Notes: a model not told the origin generated them from the letters alone. A stretch of DNA of 64,000 nt from Aquarana catesbeiana (GCF_042186555.1 NC_133328.1:354110250-354174249), one strand, 5' to 3'. Counted from the first letter of the stretch, positions 35,101 through 47,163 are shown. Made by a program: numbers and translations.

Positions 35101-35491
35101 GACCACGTTTTTTGCCTGCCTCTTGGACTGATCATTTACCCTGCTATGCTAGTGGGAACACAGGGGTCTCACATATGTGAGGGGCTCCAGAAATGTTTTT
35201 CTGGATGAAGAAAACTAATTTTTTAGTTTTCTCATTCCCGGATTAGGGTATGGAGACTTGGAGGCTTTAAGGAGATTTGGATGGGAGAAGCCTCTACCCC
35301 TGTCCCCATTCTTTCCTGGCCTGCTACTTGGACCATGTTGCTGATTACTACCAGGACCAATATTTTAGAACTGCTGGCAATGTCTCTACTTGCACTGACC
35401 CTGCACTGTATATGGACAGTATCCCTGCCTGTACTGACTATTGCAAATATTCCTGCCTGCTGCCTGGACAATTCCATTCACTGTCGCTGAC

Positions 35492-37660
35492 TAGGGATGA
35501 GCCGAACACCCCCTGTTCGGTTCGCACCAGAACATGCGAACAGGAAAAAAGTTTGTTCGAACACGCGAACACCGTTAAAGTCTATGGGACACGAACATGA
35601 ATAATCAAAAGTGCTAATTTTAAAGGCTTATATGCAAGTTATTGTCATAAAAAGTGTTTGGGGACCTGGGTCCTGCCCCAGGGGACATGGATCAATGCAA
35701 AAAAAAGTTTTAAAAACGGCCGTTTTTTCAGGAGCAGTGATTTTAATAATGCTTAAAGTCAAACAATAAAAGTGTAATATCCCTTTAAATTTCGTACCTG
35801 GGGGGTGTCTATAGTATGCCTGTAAAGGGGCGCATGTTTCCTGTGTTTAGAACAGTCTGACAGCAAAATGACATTTTGAAGGAAAAAACTCATTTAAAAC
35901 TACCCGCGGCTATTGCATTGCCGACAATACACATAGAAGTTCATTGATAAAAACGGCATGGGAATTCCCCAAAGGGGAACCCCGAACCAAAATTTAAAAG
36001 AAAAAATTACGTGGGAGTCCCCCTAAATTCCATACCAGGCCCTTCAGGTCTGGTATGGATTTTAAGGGGAACCCCGCGCCAAAAAAAAAAAAAAAAAAAC
36101 GGCGTGGGGTCCCCCCAAAAATCCATACCAGACCCTTATCCGAGCATGCAACCTGGCAGGCCACAGGAAAAGAGGGGGGACGAGAGTGCGGCCCCCCCCT
36201 CCTGAACCGTACCAGGCCACATGCCCTCAACATTGGGAGGGTGCTTTGGGGTAGCCCCCCAAAACACCTTGTCCCCATGTTGATGAGGACAAGGGCCTCA
36301 TCCCCACAACCCTGGCCGGTGGTTGTGGGGGTCTGCGGGCGGGGGGCTTATCGGAATCTGGAAGCCCCCTTTAACAAGGGGACCCCCAGATCCCGGCCCC
36401 CCCCTGTGTGAAATGGTAAGGGGGTACAAAAGTACCCCTACCATTTCACTAAAAGACTGTCAAAAATGTTAAAAATGACAAGAGACAGTTTTTGACAATT
36501 CCTTTATTTAAATACTTCTTCTTTCTTCTATCTTCCTTCATCTTCTGGTTCTTCTGGTTCTTCTGGCTCTTCTGGTTCTTCCTCCGGCGTTCTCGTCCAG
36601 CATCTCCTCCGCGGCGTCTTCTATCTTCTTCTCCTCGGGCCGCTCCGCACCCATGGCATGGGGGGGAGGCTCCCGCTTCTCTCTTCTTCTTCATCTTCTC
36701 TTCTTCTCTTCTTCTTTTCTTCTCTTCTTCATTTTCTTCTCCGGGCCACTCCGCACCCATGCTGGCATGGAGGGAGGCTCCCGCTGTGTGACGGCGCTCC
36801 TCGTCTGACAGTTCTTAAATAACGGGGGCGGGGCCACCCGGTGACCCCGCCCCCCTCTGACGCACGGGACATGACGGGACTTCCCTGTGGCATTCCCCGT
36901 GACGTCACAGGGAAGTCCCGCCAAGTCACCGGCGCACTCTCGTCCCCCCCTCTTTTCCTGCGGCCTGCCAGGTTGCGTGCTCAGATAAGGGTCTGGTATG
37001 GATTTTTGGGGGGACCCCACGCCGTTTTTTTTTTTTTTTATTTTGGCCGGGGTTCCCCTTAATATCCATATCAGACCTGAAGGGCCTGGTATGGAATTTA
37101 GGGGGACTCCCACGTCTTTTTTTTTTTAATTTTGGTTTGGGGTTCCCCTTTGGGGAATTCCCATGCCGTTTTTATCAATGAACTTCTATGTGTATTGTCG
37201 GCAATGCAATAGCCGCGGGTAGTTTTAAATGAGTTTTTTCCTTCAAAATGTCATTTTGCTGTCAGACTGTTCTAAACACAGGAAACATGCGCCCCTTTAC
37301 AGGCATACTATAGACACCCCCCAGGTACGAAATTTAAAGGGATATTACACTTTTATTGTTTGACTTTAAGCATTATTAAAATCACTGCTCCTGAAAAAAC
37401 GGCCGTTTTTAAAACTTTTTTTTGCATTGATCCATGTCCCCTGGGGCAGGACCCAGGTCCCCAAACACTTTTTATGACAATAACTTGCATATTAGCCTTT
37501 AAAATTAGCACTTTTGATTTCTCCCATAGACTTTTAAAGGGTGTTCCGTGGCATTCGAATTTGCCGCGAACACCCCAAATTGTTCGCTGTTCGGCGAACA
37601 TGCGAACAGCCAATGTTCGAGTCGAACATGAGTTTGACTCGAACTCGAAGCTCATCCCTA
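35492..37660. mobile_element. Palindromic hAT MITE with perfect 8-bp target duplication
   Basis: The ends TAGGGATGAGCCGAAC and CGAAGCTCATCCCTA match the autonomous hAT at 6247-12161. The duplication TCGCTGAC is present at 35484-35491 and 37661-37668. The arms 35492-36193 and 36930-37660 are reverse complements along most of their length (for example CTCATTTAAAACTACCCGCG near 35889 and its partner near 37212). The spacer 36194-36929 is GC-rich with a TCTTC tract. The insertion lies within the piggyBac element. The Glu/Lys-rich frame at 36449-36760 is a by-product of the TCTTC tract. Confidence 0.92.
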
Positions 37661-37759
37661 TCGCTGACCATGTCCCTGCCTGCTGCCTGGATCAGGGCTC
37701 TCCTCCTGTGGACAACTGCACTACTAAAACCACAGGTAATCTTTTGTTTATCCTTTGCT

Positions 37760-38990
37760 CAGCAGAATGTATTTTTGGGTGTAATTCTTGATATGTTCAT
37801 GCTATGTGTTAAAAATATGAAGGGCCTTCAAAAATGTGATAGATTGTAAGGAAATTAGATGTGTAATCTATGCTCAGTAGAACGCCTGAATGTGCTACTT
37901 CAATGTTGGGCCTTTGTATGTGTCCAGGCTGTGTAAAAGTCTCACACATGTGGTATCGCCATACTCAGGAGGAGTAGCAGAATATATTTTGGGGTGTCAT
38001 TTTTACTATGTACATGCTATGTGTTGGAAATATCTTAGAAATGGACAACTTTGTGTAAAAAAAAAAATGCGTTTTCATTTTTTTCCACATTTTCCAAAAA
38101 CTTCTGGAAAAAAACGAACCATTCAAAAGACTCATTATGCCTCATAGATTATACGTTGGGGTGTTTGCTTTCCAAAATGGGGTCACTTTGTGGGCATTTC
38201 CATTGTCCTGGTGCTCCAGGGCCTTCAAAAGTGTAATAGGTGGTTGAGAGATTAAATGTGTAATTTATGCGCCTAGAACGCCTGAATGTGCTACTTTAAT
38301 GTTGGCCCTCTGTATGTGGCTAGGCTGTGTAAAAGTCTCACACATGTGGTATCGCCATACTCAGGAGGAGTAGCAAAATATATTTTGGGGTGTCACTTTT
38401 GCTATGTATTTGCTATGTGTTGGAAATAACTTGGAAATGGACAACTTTGTGTAAAAAAAAAAATGTGTTTTCATTTTTTTTCCACATTTTCCAAAAACTT
38501 CTGGAAAAAAATGAACCTTTCAAAAGACTCATCATGCATCATTGATTATACGTTGGGGTGTTGGGGCCCCCAAAATGGGGTCACTTTGTGGGCGTTTCCA
38601 TTGTCCTGGTGCTCCAGGGCCTTCAAAAGTGTAATAGGTGGTAGAGAGATTAGATGTGTAATTTATGCTCCTAGAACGCCTGAATGTGCTACTTCAATGT
38701 TGGGCCAGTCTCACACATGTGGTATCGCCATACTCAGGAGGAGTAGCAGAATATATTTTGGGGTGTCATTTGTGGAATTTACATGCCATGTGAGAGCAAT
38801 AACCTGTTATAATGACAATTTGGTGTGAAAAAAAAAAAAATAATCTTTATTTTGCAAAGAATTGTGGGAAAAAAATGACAACTTCAAAAAACTAACCATG
38901 CTTCTTACTAAATACCTTGGAATGTCTACTTTCCAAAAAGGGGTCATTTTGTGGGTATTTGTACTCTCCTGGCTTGTTAGGGTCTCAAGA
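37760..38990 (-). repeat. ~390-bp tandem units of the piggyBac/TTAA family
   Basis: The blocks CACACATGTGGTATCGCCATACTCAGGAGGAG (near 37943, 38338 and 38711) and CCAAAATGGGGTCACTTTGTG (near 38174 and 38567, diverged near 38931) recur every ~375-395 bp. They align with the array at 690-2165, where the words are CATACTCAGGAG-like and CCATTTTGGAAAG, in opposite orientation. Confidence 0.85.
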
Positions 38991-39518
38991 AATGAGATAC
39001 AGTACATCAGGTGTGATCAGATGTGATCAGTTCTCAGTGATTGGCACCATAGCTTGTAGTCTCTATAACTTTCATACAGACTAAATAATATCCATTAATT
39101 TGGGTTATTTATGCCAAAGATATGTAGCAGTATACATCTTGGCCCAAATTTATGAAGAAAAATTACTTATTTGCAAAATGTTATAATAGAAATGAAGAAA
39201 AATGCATTTTTTTACAAAATTTGCAGTCTTTTTTCATTTATAGTACAGAAAATAAAAAAAAACCAGAGGTGATGAAATACTACCAAAAGAAATCTCTATT
39301 TGTGTGAAAAAAAGGACGAAAATTGCACATAGGTACAGTGTTGCATGACTGAGTAATTGTCATTCAAAATGTGAGAGCACTAAAAGCTGAAAATTGGTCT
39401 GGTTAGGAAGGGGGTTTAAGTGCCCAGTGGTCAAGTGGTTAATACACTGCCTGCACTGGCAGGCAGTGAATATAGAGTAAACAGTGAATATAAAGTCTAT
39501 GCTAAATGCATAGTGTGT

Positions 39519-39622
<104 letters not shown>

Positions 39623-40194
39623 CAGGGCTTTTTTCAGCAGGAACTAGGGGGAACTCAGTTCCAATACCTCTGGCTCAGGTTTTCTGCTCCCTGCTCACCA
39701 CTATCACTTGGTAACACTGAAGTCCAGCTTCTGCTTTTACAAGTGATAGCTTATCTCCCAGTAGCTCCCACAGGTCAGATCTCCTGCGCAGATCCCACTG
39801 AGTGCCAGAAAGGGACAAGGGAAATACAGAACAGGTGCCCAGGGTTCAGTGCAGTCATGGGCAGGAGAGGGTGCATAGTAGGCTGCACCCTCTGTGGTCT
39901 CTATTTTTTCCCTGATGACCAGTTGTTGATGCATGATCTCCCTTGCAAGTGACTGTAGTATAGTATAGTATGCTGGGAGGTACTACAGCCGGATAGGTGC
40001 TTCAGCTTAATATTGCAACAAAGGTAAGAAATATGACAGCTGGTGGAGCTTTTAAGGAGGGGGGAGAAGATGAGGGCAGTGGAGGGAGGGGTTGTATGCA
40101 GAGGGAAGAGCTACTATTTGATGCCATTTGGCAGGTATGTGTGTGGCAGGCATGGTTGAGTTCCTGCACCTATTCTCTGAGAAAAAAAGCCCTG
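39623..40194. mobile_element. MITE with CAGGGCTTTTTT ends (hAT-like), 572 bp
   Basis: The left end CAGGGCTTTTTTCAGCAGGAAC and the right end GAGTTCCTGC...GAGAAAAAAAGCCCTG are inverted repeats. Both flanks are TA-rich, so the target duplication cannot be read with confidence. The interior is non-coding. The CAGGG ends suggest the hAT superfamily. Confidence 0.7.
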
Positions 40195-40228
<34 letters not shown>

Positions 40229-40253
40229 CACTTAGAGTTCCACTTTAACTCAC

Positions 40254-40305
40254 TGTCAGAAACCATGAAGTCAGACCGAGACAGAAGTACAGTTAAATCA
40301 CACTT
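40254..40305 (-). mobile_element. Gypsy 3' LTR, outer part (left of L1 insertion)
   Basis: On the plus strand the LTR boundary begins TGTCAGAAACC at 40254. It is the distal end of the minus-strand Gypsy 3' LTR, and its inner part is at 63254-63602. The block AAATCACACTT (40295-40305) is repeated at 63254-63264 on the far side of the L1. Without the L1 the LTR would be about 390 bp. Confidence 0.82.
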
Positions 40306-40455
40306 GTTTGGGGGCGTGGCCTGGACCGGCATGATGTGAGGAGTGCGACACGGGAGCTCCGCTCGAGACAAACTCCGTTTCTCAATATCCTTTGATTGCA
40401 GGTGACTATTATTGCCCACAAACATAGTCTGCCTACTCCCATACCTATTTCCATC

Positions 40456-41171
40456 ATGTCACCTACGAAAAAGACAGCAGACACGATAGCTAAACTTGAT
40501 AAATACCGGCTGAAAGAGAAGGGGACTTTGGGTGAAAATAGCGCCCATGCGTCTTCCTCCTCGGAGCCAGTTGCGGACGGCACGGCCCGTGTACTGGATG
40601 CGATCTCAGACTGTATATGCTCCTTAACATGTAAGATTGAGGAGGTGAAGATCGACATGTCTTTGATAAGGCAGGACCTACAGAAACTTCGGGAGCGGGT
40701 CACTGAAACAGAGACTCGTATTAGCCGAGTGGAAGATGAGGTGCCGCCATTACAGCATGCCACTGAAAACATACAACACCAACTCCACACAATTCTTTCC
40801 AAGCAGGACGACATGGAGAACCGCCTAAGGCGATGCAATCTCCGCTTTGTAGGACTGCCTGAGGGAGCTGAGGGCTCCGATCCACCGGCCTTTTTGGAAA
40901 ATTTGCTCATATCTACTTTTGGGAGACCGGAATTCTCTACATCGTTTGCAGTTGAATGAGTGCACCGTCTCGCGGCCAGACCCACCTGCAGGGTGCACCT
41001 CCCCAGACATTTATTGCGAAATTCTTGAATTTCAGGGATCGGGATGCCATCCTCCATCTCACAAGATTGAAGGGTAACATCCCCTTCAAGAATTCCGAAA
41101 TTAAAGTGTTCCCGGACTTCTCTGCAGAGGTCCAGAAGAAGAGAGCGCACTTCACGGAGGTGAAGCGCTAA
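40456..41171 (+). pseudogene. L1 ORF1 protein, N-terminal and central part
   Basis: The frame opens at ATG 40456 (MSPTKKTADTIAKLDKY). It has a long helical coiled-coil stretch (about residues 45-120: DLQKLRERVTETETRISRVE and ENIQHQLHTILSKQDDMENR), then the RNA-binding RRM-like start RRCNLRFVGLPEGAEGSD. A frameshift near 40950 separates this from FIAKFLNFRDRDAILHLTRL and FPDFSAEVQKKRAHFTEVKR. L1 ORF1p trimerises and coats the L1 RNA. The protein is cut by the Penelope insertion at 41204 and its end is at 58323. Confidence 0.88.
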
Positions 41172-41779
41172 CTCGGGATTCGACACTACACTTATGCCAT
41201 GTTAGATAATACAGTGACAGTGTAGCGCTATTAAAAAGTATAACTAAAAAACTAAACGTGAAACCAAAACATATTGGCTAGACTAAATATAGCCCACTAA
41301 GTAGGTGAAAAAAGTTTCCACAAGAGTGTTAAATGGTATGTCCCTCTGACGGAGGTAGCCCCAATCTTGGAAAAATGGTGTAAGGCTTGTCTGTAGTCAA
41401 TAACAACGAAACTCGAAAAGTAAATGGGTACTCTTACCAGCTGTGATGGACCCCGAATGTCATATGACAGAGGGGTCAAACAAGCTTGGGATCTTGTGCT
41501 GTATTCATCGAAGGTTGCTTGGGTGCTGGACACAGATGAATGAGACCTGGTTCAAGGTAATATCCTCGGCTCCTGAACCATGCAGACTCCAAGTGCTCCC
41601 CAGCCTGATAGCCATCTCCGAAGCTGTTCCGTGAAGGCTCCAGGAAGTAATCATATAAAACAGAGGAAAGGAGAAGGACTCCAATGGTGCAGGTCAAAAA
41701 CCAATTGGGTTTATTAAAAAAGTCAAATGGTAGACTCCAAGGTAATAAAAGTGATCACAAAAAACAAGGAATAAAATAG

Positions 41780-42227
41780 TGTTTAGGAATGTGATGTAAA
41801 TAATAATCTGAAAATGTCTATTTTCTTATGTGCATACATATTTTTCTCCTTACTCATTATATAAGTATACAGATTAGCTCTGTTCCTATATTTTTCTCAA
41901 AATGGCGGGTACCCCCTACATCCCACACATCAGAAGAACGCGGAACTGAAGATAAAACCAAGGACAGCCAAACCTCGTTATGAAGATTCTCCATCTTCTT
42001 TTCTATCTTAACCAATGAGATGTACCTATTAGACTAACATAGCAATGACGTATTTGTGTGTATAAAACATTAGCACCGCCTTGAATAAATCAGAAGTGTA
42101 AAAAGTAACGGAGCTGAGCGTGTCTCAGAGTGTTTACTTTTATATGCATGCATAGCCACACTTTCCAATTAGAGACAGCAGCAGATAACCTTGGGCTCGA
42201 TTGGAGCTCTTAATCATTTCCATAACA
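41780..42227 (+). repeat. ERV 5' LTR
   Basis: It starts TGTTTAGGAATG and ends CCATAACA. A TATAAA at 42061-42066 and an AATAAA at 42084-42089 mark the U3/R region. The 3' LTR differs mainly by a longer (AAT)n run, the first few bases and a small AG/GA difference in CACACATCAGAAG, so the two LTRs are nearly identical by eye. Confidence 0.92.
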
Positions 42228-42229
42228 GA

Positions 42230-42247
42230 TGGTGCCGAAACCCGGGA
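42230..42247 (+). promoter_or_regulatory. ERV primer-binding site, tRNA-Phe type
   Basis: TGGTGCCGAAACCCGGGA lies two bases after the 5' LTR. It is the reverse complement of the 3' end of vertebrate tRNA-Phe including CCA (from general knowledge of that tRNA). It would prime minus-strand DNA synthesis. Confidence 0.88.
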
Positions 42248-43390
42248 CCTCAGGCTACAGTCGAAGCCATACCGCGATAAGCATTCGAGCGTTAATTGAA
42301 AGATGAGACGGGGGTTTGCGCAGCCCTGACAGTACCGGTAAGTCTTCTTTATATTCTTACCACTGTACGACTTTCTTATCTTTCGGTTGACGGCTGGATT
42401 CTGTCGGTATGCTGAGACTGTCTTAGAGGCAGGTATTTCCTCGCCTGAGGTTGTTTTAACGAACCTGCCAATGGGTTTCTGCTGTCTGTATTTGTTCACT
42501 GTCTGCCATTCTTTGGGCTACGAAACTCAGCAGTCTAAAAGTGCTACATGTGTGTTCTTATCTCCAGACGAGCTGTCGGCCTCTGGAGTGAGATGGGTTA
42601 TTGTGGCAGTCGGTTATAGGACGGGTTACTCATGGGTTTGTCGGACCTTTGAGGGAAATCTCAGCTGCTGGAGCCCCCCGCAGTCTGAAAGTGTTACAGA
42701 TGTCTCACCCCCAGATGAGCTGTCGGCCTCTGGGAGTAACTGTAATGACAGCCTTTAACTGGGTTTAAGGGGAGTTGTCTGCCCCTGAGGTTATCTTAGC
42801 CTGCAGAAATTTTGCAGTTCGAAGAGTGGCAGGTGTAATGTCCTGTCGTGAGTGTATTTGTGGTTTACTGTTTGCTATACACGAGAGGGGTTGGGGACTG
42901 GTTAAGGTCAGAGGGGGGGCTGCCCGGGGGATCTGTTGGGTCGCGGGCCGTTGCTCCTCACTACCCCTGATGTGTTTGTTCTTGTTCTGAGATTAACCGT
43001 ACATTACAGGGTTATAGCAGACAGTAGCAGCTAGGAGCGCAGTCTTATGTGCCCCCACCCAAAGAATTTGTTGATAAAGAACACTGAGAAAGAATATTAA
43101 CCCTTTGGTTGTACGTATTCTCCTCTCAAGCCGTTAGCGGAGAAACAGAGAGAGAAAAGAAAGTGATATTGTAAAGAAAGTGATATTGTAAAGAATGTGA
43201 TATTGTGAAGAGAAGAAGATGTTGAAATAGTTAACAAAGTTGAACGAAGTGGCGAAAGTTATGTTGCTAAAGAAACAGGGAGAAAAATCCTGTGTGATAA
43301 AGAAAATTGGATAAAGGAAGTTAAGAAAGATGGCGATTGTATTATGTATGTGTATCACAGAATTGATGATACAGTATGTGAAATTACCAC
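42248..43390 (+). other. ERV leader region
   Basis: About 1.1 kb of untranslated leader between primer site and gag. The block GAGCTGTCGGCCTCTGG occurs twice (near 42570 and 42718). A purine-rich AAAGTGATATTGTAAAG repeat lies at 43158-43215. I see no conserved coding sequence. A packaging signal would be expected here but cannot be recognised by eye. Confidence 0.6.
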
Positions 43391-43393
43391 GCT

Positions 43394-44342
43394 ATGTTTG
43401 AACTTGAAACAAAAGGAGGGGAGGGACGGCACTGCCCTCCGTCTAACAACCACTCCTTTCTTACCACACAAGCACAACCCACTGTGACAACTCAGCCCGG
43501 CGGCCATCTTAATGCACCCATGCCTTCACTTTCTACCCATCCCAGTGCACTTCCTGCCGGTGGCCATCTTGGTACACCCAGTGAGCTTAAACAGCCTGTA
43601 CCCAGCCCTCCCTGTTTTAAACCAGGATGGTTCATACCACACACCTGTCTTCCCCAATACGGAAGCATCACATTCCCAGGCCAGATATGTTAATGATGAA
43701 GAAGCGTCTGAGTGGGAAGCCCAACAGCAGGCAGCAAGGCCACCCACTGATTTAACCCCAAATCCGGCTTCGGACTCACAGTTCCGAGAGGATCTCAAAC
43801 ACATGCTGGCAACCGTAAAGAACAGTGCCCCTTGCCAGCCCCCGCCCCAACAACAGTCTCGGTTACCAGAAGGGGCACCAGTGATGTATGTCGCTTTTAC
43901 TCCATCACAAGCAGCGGCCTTAGTGACAAGTCTGCCTGACCCAGAGAAGCAGCCAATTCCCTTCTACCACAGGATAGTGCAGATACAAGAAGCTTACTCA
44001 GCTGCCTGGAGAGACTTGATCAGCCTATGCCAAATCAAAGCAGGATATGTCTTTTGGCCAGTTATGCAGACAGCCTTCAATGATGCCTGCCTGACAAGTG
44101 CCACTTCCTACACCTCAGGCGTGGAGTTCTGTGCACAACTCCACGACTGGGCAAAGGAGAAGTTGACGGATCAGACCACCACAATCCAAGATATTACCCA
44201 AGATAAAGGGGAGTCTGTGAAGAAGTATCATGCTAGACTCGTACAGGCCTTTGATGATCTGAGTTTCTCCCACTATGAAAAGAGACACACACGTTTCCTG
44301 CGTGGGAATGGATGGGGTGCCCCGCTCCAGTCCACTTCCTGA
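43394..44342 (+). pseudogene. ERV gag remnant
   Basis: Two overlapping frames (43394-43693 and 43512-44342) cover a Pro-rich matrix/linker region and a capsid-like region. The capsid part contains AYSAAWRDLISLCQIKAGYV and the TQDKGESVKKYHARLVQAFDD block, which resembles the major-homology area of gamma-type capsids. A frameshift near 43600 joins the two. No nucleocapsid Cys-His box is found, and the sequence jumps to the protease end at ~44343, so a deletion has removed the gag C-terminus. Confidence 0.75.
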
Positions 44343-44450
44343 TTTGCTTGCCAGATTTGTGGCGTCCTCTACATGTCCCTTGAATCTACTAGGAGCTGAT
44401 GTGTTGTCCGGACTACAGGCCTCAATCAGGACACGCCTAAAGGGGGGATG
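44343..44450 (+). pseudogene. ERV protease C-terminal scrap
   Basis: The short segment CPLNLLGADVLSGLQASI (around 44367-44425) matches the conserved C-terminal helix region of retroviral proteases (LLGxDxL). The catalytic DTG portion is missing. Confidence 0.6.
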
Positions 44451-44639
44451 AAGTTACATACTCCCCTATGTTTAGAAGACTAATCTGCTTTGTGTTCTCT
44501 GCCTCTCCTGATGACACTTAATGAAGCAAAAACTTCAAGTTCAATACTGCAGGAAGTACTTGACAGAATCCCTGCGTGCCTATGGTCCACAGGACCGGAA
44601 GACAACGGTCACTTAAAGGTGCCACCAGTTTCAGTCAAG

Positions 44640-45620
44640 CTAAAAGAGGGCGCTTCATTGCCCCGGAAACCACAATAACCCCAAGAAGAAAACCCCTAAA
44701 GAAGAACCAGGTACCTGCTGTGGATGCCTTTGACTGCAAAATACCTCACAGAGGTGGACCTTACAAACGTTTTCTTCAGTGTCCACCCTCACCCCTCCTG
44801 CTGGTACCTTTTCGCATTCATCCACGGAAAGAAACGCAACATACCTAAACAGATGTGCCACAAGGGGCACAGAACTTTCCAAGCCAGTTTGCAAAAGCTA
44901 TGGCTATCATCCTTGACACATGACAACACCCGGAAGTAATTCTCTTCCAACATGTTGATGACCTTCTCCTTTGTGCAGCTGACTTACCCCCTGTTGAACT
45001 CACCTCAGAAAGCCTGTTGTGCTATCTTGCCAACCAGGGCTGCAGAGCCTCAAAGCCCAAATTGCAGTGGTGCTCAACACCTGTCATTTTCCTTGGACTA
45101 ATTTCCTAGTGCAGAGCATGGATTCCAGAAGCCTTCCTACTGATGCTCTGCAATCAGACCCTTCCAGATGTCTCCTGAAGAAATATCTAAAGTTTGAAGC
45201 CCTTAAGTGCGCCACCCCCGGTGCTAGGGCTCCCAGCCTACGACAAAACGCTCAAGCTCTTTGTATCCAAATGTCTGGGACATGCTGCAGGTGTACTCAC
45301 CCAATCACACGGCATCAGCCTACGCCCCATAGGATATTATTCCTGTCGGCTGGATGCGGTAGCAAGAGGAGGCCTATTGTGTCTGCGAGCTGGCTTTGCT
45401 ACACAAGCCTTGCTTGACAAAACTTTGAACTTGGTCCTCGGACACTGCCTCGTTCTGCTTGCTCCCCATGACGTTGTTGACATATTCAACCAAGATCCAG
45501 CCGAAACACTTGTCCACTACCAGACACTTGAGACTCCTGTGTTCCCTCCTACTGGACAGCATTACTCTATTAAGTTGTCAAACACTGAACCCTACCACCC
45601 TTCTTCCACTTCTTGAGGGG
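44640..45620 (+). pseudogene. ERV reverse transcriptase remnant
   Basis: Fragments in three frames: VDLTNVFFSV (first catalytic Asp area, ~44755), FAFIHGKKRN, and a HVDDLLLC stretch (~44952) with the paired catalytic Asp residues, followed by the thumb/connection segment ending near 45610 (PTGQHYSIKLSN). Several stops and frameshifts break every frame, so no active RT can be made. Confidence 0.8.
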
Positions 45621-45639
45621 GGAAAGGAGGAGGAGGAGT

Positions 45640-45860
45640 AGAGTCTTGAATTGTCACCCCATGACCACACAGGACACGCAGTCACCACTGAAAACACTGT
45701 TCTACAAGCTGAAGCCTTACCACCAGTGATGTCTGCACAGGAGGCAGAGCTGTAAGCACTTACTACAGCATGTAAATGGGCAGAGGGAAAAATAGCCAAC
45801 ATTCATATGGACTCAAGATATGCTTTCAGCATTGCCCATGATTATGGTGTTATCTAGGAC
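45640..45860 (+). pseudogene. ERV RNase H remnant
   Basis: SAQEAEL, then after a stop ALTTACKWAEGKIANIHMDSRYAFSIAHDYGV. This holds the Glu (QEAEL) and Asp (MDSRYAF) of the RNase H active site in gamma-type order. A stop sits directly after AEL, and the upstream portion is poorly kept. Confidence 0.78.
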
Positions 45861-45949
45861 AGAGGATTCCTGACGGCTGCAGGAACACCTGTGAAAAATT
45901 GATGCCTTGCTTCTCCCAACCCAAGTGACTATTCTGAGTAAAAGCACAC

Positions 45950-47110
45950 GACAAAATGAACTCAAAGGAAGCTCGAGGCAATCATCTAGCCAATTCAGCT
46001 GCCAAACAGACAGCTGGTGGTCCACGGGAAGTGGACAGCAGGGTGGTAGAAGAAGACCACCCCGTGCTTACCTTACAGACTTTCCCAGTGGACAGAGTTT
46101 ATCTAAAAGAACTACAGGAAACAACAAGTCTGGATAAGAAGGAAAGCTGGAAACGGAGAGGAGCAACTCTCATAAATGGACTATTCGAGTGCAACAAGAA
46201 GCCTTGTCTACCCAGGAGTATGTACCCAGCCGTGGTGCAATGGGCACATGGAGCTGCCCACTTGACAAAGACTTTTATGAACTCTCTTATCAACAAGTGT
46301 TGCACCAAGAGTTACTCCACTGACCGACAACTTCTGCAGATCATGCATTATCTGCGCCAAATGTAACCCAGGATACACAGAATAAGCACCTGGCAAAAGC
46401 CCTATACCCCATTCCAGAGGATGCAAATTGATCATTCTCAAGTGCCAAGAAGTGGCAGATTTGAAAACGCCCAAGTGGAAGTGGTCATGACTGCCAGGAC
46501 CACAGCTAAGAAACTACCGAGTGAGATAGTATGTAGATTTGGGGTCCCAGAGGTGATATTGAGAGATCAGGGACCAGCCTTAACAGCAACCCTTACAAAA
46601 GAGATTTGGGCAGCACTGGGGGTTCAGTTGGCACTACACATCCCATACCACCCTCAAAGTAGCGGGAAGGTAGAAAGGATGAATTGGACACTAAAAAAAC
46701 AGGATGTTAAAGATGGCCCAAGAGACTAACATGAGTTGGCCAGACAGTTAGCCCATTGCCCTGTTCAGTGTCAGACACATCCCCGGGGGAAACATGCCCT
46801 ATCCCATTATGAAATTTTGTTTGGTTCAGCTCCCAGACTTGGTTGTTACTTTCCACAACAGTTACAGTTGCAGTCTGATGTGTTGACTAATTATGTAACC
46901 ACATTATCACGAGAATTAACCTGAATGCATGTCCAGGTGTTTTCTTCCATTCCAGATCCTGAATCAGATACAGGAACACACCAACTACTGTCTGGAGATC
47001 CTTGAGCCAAGATATGATGGTCCATTCCAAGTTTTGCTGACCACAGCCACCTCAGTCAAGTTGGCCAGGAAGAACACCTGAATGCACGCTTATCACTGCA
47101 GGAGAGCGTG
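45950..47110 (+). pseudogene. ERV integrase remnant
   Basis: The N-terminal zinc-binding area falls near 46200-46370 (QWAHGAAHLTKTF and a degraded Cys pair). The catalytic core is at 46421-46729, with VILRDQGPALTATLTKEIWA (Asp) and IPYHPQSSGKVERMN (Glu), then a stop after the KKQDVK block. 46736-46924 continues with HPRGKHALSHYEILFGSAPR. The C-terminal part to ~47100 is recognisable but interrupted by stops. The first core Asp region appears to be deleted. Confidence 0.82.
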
Positions 47111-47163
47111 TTTTCGGGTGTTGCATATCCTTTTTCTGTTGGATCTAGAGGGAATCTTGACCA

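Larger units (their letters stand above)
33650..39442 (+). mobile_element. piggyBac element, 5'-truncated, with TTAA right end
   Basis: A decayed transposase (33690-34830) is followed by a short 67-bp repeat array and, after an inserted hAT MITE (35492-37660), by three ~390-bp units like those at 690-2165. The right end is GTCAAGTGGTTAA with TTAA at 39439-39442. It includes the family block of the other TTAA elements (GGTACAGTGTTGCATGAC, AAATCTCTATTTGTGTG). No left TTAA end is visible, so the left boundary (around 33650) is where the hAT repeats stop and is uncertain. Confidence 0.8.

Noticed and set aside
36449..36760. Glu/Lys/Arg-rich frame
   Set aside because: It arises from a TCTTC tract in the spacer of a hAT MITE.
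40293..41186. 297-residue minus-strand frame opposite L1 ORF1
   Set aside because: It is the antisense shadow of the ORF1 coding region, whose plus-strand frame has the recognisable coiled coil and RRM-like motif.
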